A stretch of 64,000 nucleotides of DNA from Cryptosporidium bovis (Eukaryota; Apicomplexa; Conoidasida; Eucoccidiorida; Cryptosporidiidae). Location of the stretch: the NCBI GenBank assembly GCA_009768925.2, contig VHIT02000002.1, positions 310,001 through 374,000 of the forward strand, read 5' to 3'. Below the pieces are notes generated by a model. It was not told where the DNA came from. It did not search any database and saw only the letters and a list, made by a program, of their open reading frames with translations. The position numbers and the translations under genes were made by a program. Positions 60,968-64,000 of the stretch are shown piece after piece; position 1 is the stretch's first letter, and every line of letters starts with the position of its first letter.

Positions 60968-63900
60968 TTATTGGTATTTCTTGTGTTTGTGAGAAAAGTG
61001 GTGGTAGTTTTTGTTGCCGTGATTTTTTTGTGAATAGTAAAGATTAGTTTCGTTTCTATTGCTACAGCTATTCCCAATGCATTGGGAATCATACGTAACA
61101 ATGGCCTCAGTTCTAACTTCTCTTGTGCATATTTCACCTTTTTCAATAAATCCCTATGAAAAATTAATTAGTTATTTTAAAAGTTAATTATAGTTCGAAA
61201 ATAATGGAATCAGACTGAATAGACGAGTAATTCATTTAGACCTATACCTTAACAGTACAAGTGCTACATTCACACCCCTCTTATTGTTATGTCTTTTAAA
61301 TATCTAACTTACCTCTGGGCATCTGAATTCTGGCTTAGAAAACCTAATGCAATGGGTTTTTTTCATAAATGAACCGGGCGGACACGTTTTTTTGTGTCCC
61401 GAGTATTCCAAATAAATGCACTTGTTTCCAACATCAACAAACCCTTTTGGGCAATGTAGAGTTGGTTCGACATAAACGTTCCTTTCACAAGTCCCATTTG
61501 GACACTCCTTTTTGAAAAGATGGAGACATCGTCCATTAATCATTTTATGATTTTCTGGGCAAGAATTCGTTGTTGGTATAAATTTATCCCTCACACAAAC
61601 AGTTTCTTCCAAACGGGATCCCTTTTGACAGGAGAGAAGTGGTTCAGCTACTTTTCGAACAATGCAATTTTTTCTTTTGCACGATTTTTCTTTGTATTGA
61701 ACGCACCTGTCACCTTTTAGTTGAAATTCTTCAGGACAATACATCTCCATTGGAAGTGTTTCTAAGGCTTTGCAAAGACCATTTGGCAGTAGTTCCATTC
61801 CATTAGGACAAATTCTTTCCGGAGTGAGTGTCATTGCCTTGCCACAATTCTCATCCAAACACTGTTTTTCCGAATACATCTGACAACTTCCATTTGAATA
61901 AATAGAACCACTTGGACAACTTGTTTCACCTTCTTTGAATAGTTTTTTATAACAAACTGCGTCTGAACCAAAAGCAAAATTTCTGTAGTTTTTCTCAAAT
62001 CCATGTGGACATTTAACATTAGGAATAAAAGTTTCTTTGGCGTAACAACCCTCAACCGGACAAACCGGTTCTATTTCCCTTAAGCAATAAGAATTAAATA
62101 AATCACATCCTTGTGGACAAGCTAAATGTGGTAAATGGTTTATTTTTTTTTCACAAGTTCCATTTGGGAGTTGTTCATATTGGTCTGGGCAGTCAATTGT
62201 CGGGAAATATGATACTTTCTTTTCGCATTGATTATTCAAACATTCCTTAAATACATACTTAACGCACATGTCATTATTAAGAGAGTAGTCATTTGGGCAA
62301 GATAAATTTGCAGGTCTTCTTTTTATAACTTCACATTTGTCGTTAGAGATTAAAGTCCCACTCTCACATTTGTATTTCGGTAGGATTGAGATGGTGATTG
62401 AACAATTACCAGTGGCACATTCCTTTGGTATATCATGAATGCACTGATCACCAACAAGTTTGAATGGTTTTTCGCATTTTAATATCTTTGGTCCAGTTAC
62501 AGTATTTTCGCATTGTTTCGTTCCAAAACTAAGTCTCTCACCTGGATCACATTTATACTCCAAAGGTTGTCTGTGTATCCTCTCACAATTATTTCCTGGA
62601 CAAGTTTTCAATGTCTTTTCATGACACAAATGTCCTTTATCGGGATTCAGATAGTTCTGCCCCTCATCACAAATTCTGGTTGGTTCAATTGTGTGTTTAA
62701 AAATACAAACTTCGTTTTCTATTTCATATCCATTTGGACATTCTGGTGAGGATTCTATGATATTATTAATGGTACAACCCTCTGGTGGGCAGTGTTTTCT
62801 GGCCCTTTGTACGCAATTCCCATCTTCCATGAGATAACCTTCCGGGCACTCCAGCTTTGGAGGTAATCTCACTAACAAAACACACTTACCATCCTCAGTT
62901 TTGCTGGAATTTCCAGGACAAGTATCAACCTTTTGAACCTCAACGATTTGGAAACAATTTTCCGGATCCTTTGAATGATCAGAACAAACTCTAGTCATTT
63001 TCGTGTGTTCTTTCCTAAGACACTCTTTTCCAATATTTACAGTTCCAATAGGACAAGTCACTTTTGCAGGCACGGCTTCTGTTCTAGAGCATGTTTTTGG
63101 GTTTCTTACAACCTCAGAACAAGTTCCATATGTACCACCACCGTTGGGATAATTCAAAACATCTGTATTCATAAAACCATATTTGCCACATGGAACTTGA
63201 ATAACGTTGACTTCAGAACAATCATACTCAACTATTTTTTGACATTGTTTAATCTCACTTAATGAATATCCATGTGGACATTCATATACAGCTGGTAAAA
63301 ACACTTCGGATACACAGGAGTCACCGACTCTGTTTCCTTTTAGGCATTTGTATTCAAGAGGTAGAGGCTTTTTAATAATACAAGAAGAACCGTTTCTGAA
63401 GGATCCCTCTGGACATTTGGCCTCAGGATCTGTTATTCTTAGTTCAACACAGTCTCCAAATTTGTTCTCTTTTGAATATCCCTTTGGACAGATAGAAACG
63501 GGGTTTGAAGTTCTAAAGCACTCATCACCATTATCCAAGAACCCCGGAGGACAGATTTTTGTTTTTCTTTCGATTTTGTGGCAGTTATTATCAGATTCAT
63601 CCAATCTATATCCAGTTGGACATGCTAATTCGACTTTAACCTTTGATTCTTTTGTGCAACTTTCATTTTTAAGAATGTAACCATCTGGGCAAATTATTCT
63701 TGGGTTCCTCTCTTTTATACACAAATTTTGATTTGTCGGATCCTCATCAAATCCAATTGGACACGTTTTTTGAAGATTCTCAACTTTGATACATTCATTA
63801 TTATCCATAAAAGCACTTGGTTCACTACAAAAAGCTTCGGCTGGTCTGGATATTAATTTTGTGCACTTTCCTGTCTCATTATTAAGGTTGTATCCTTCCA

Positions 63901-64000
63901 AACAATGTTTTTCAGGCGACTCATAAATCGAGCAATAGTCACCAGAATCGTATGAATTTTGTGGACATTTCTTCTTAACTCCGTTATTTGAATTCATAGT
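60968..64000 (-). CDS. oocyst wall protein (COWP family), 5' end outside window, at least two exons
   Basis: Cys-rich structural protein of the oocyst wall. The large exon (61313-64000) is open to the right edge with no signal peptide, so the start is missing. A 159-nt intron (GTAAGT...TCATAG) after FRCPE joins to exon 2 (60968-61153), continuing GFIEKGEICTRE; without splicing the frame ends two codons later. Exon 1 is a chain of type-I COWP units of about 60-70 residues with six Cys (CPxGYxxxxxxC and CxxxxxxPxxxxCP). The last exon ends His/Lys-rich (HHFSHKHKKY). COWPs are held in wall-forming bodies and cross-linked by disulphides. Which of the nine known paralogues this is cannot be fixed by sight; one is known to lie near the LCCL gene, suggesting COWP2. 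Confidence 0.9.

Noticed and set aside
60949-61146. 65-codon minus-strand frame beside the COWP
   Set aside because: Out-of-frame reading of the COWP last exon; the correct frame continues the Cys-rich protein.

Overview
This window is eukaryotic nuclear DNA from an apicomplexan, almost certainly a Cryptosporidium species. The sequence is AT-rich and gene-dense, with a 3' end every 2-3 kb on either strand and short GT-AG introns. It carries lineage-typical genes: a cysteine-rich oocyst-wall (COWP-type) protein, an LCCL/ricin/discoidin secreted protein of the CCp/Cpa135 type, and an SPM1/SAXO-type microtubule protein. I cannot name the species or chromosome from sequence alone.

I support 28 protein genes. 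From the left: tRNase Z (5' end cut by the window), a 1536-aa protein I do not recognise, uracil-DNA glycosylase (3 exons), MRT4, a Nup93/Nic96-like nucleoporin, an RRM nucleolar protein, an NSUN2-type RNA cytosine methyltransferase, SRP54, an ERD2/PQ-loop-like membrane protein, a TAF12-like histone-fold protein, an SPM1-like protein, exportin-7, Rab7, DMC1, prefoldin subunit 1 (4 exons) and histone H2B. After a 2-base gap come threonyl-tRNA synthetase, a 99-aa unknown (2 exons), endonuclease III NTH1 (8 exons), the LCCL protein, an ING-like PHD protein, SLU7, a P4 lipid flippase, a small ubiquitin-like protein, exportin-t, an ARID protein, a five-exon protein with RII/Dpy-30-like and SAM-like segments, and a COWP (5' end cut by the window).

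The main result of reading by hand is gene structure. Ten genes contain 22 GT-AG introns of 50 to 250 nt. Several genes or exons are too short to appear as open frames: the catalytic C-terminus of UNG, all of prefoldin 1, seven of eight NTH1 exons, most of the RII/SAM-like gene, the initiating exons of the flippase, exportin-7 and SPM1, and the His-rich last exon of the COWP. Several longest open frames begin at GTG or TTG and were moved to the first in-frame ATG or to an upstream exon.

Two DNA motifs recur between genes: GGCGCC / GCGGGAAA (E2F-like), often 45-200 bp upstream of an ATG, and TGCATGCA (ApiAP2-like). No tRNA, rRNA, mobile element or CRISPR array was seen. Two intergenic stretches (around 32.7 kb and 33.84-34.19 kb) can form nested hairpins and are candidate non-coding RNAs. 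The genes are housekeeping (RNA processing, nuclear transport, translation, DNA repair) mixed with parasite-specific secreted and cytoskeletal proteins; there is no operon logic. I found no clear new multi-gene system.
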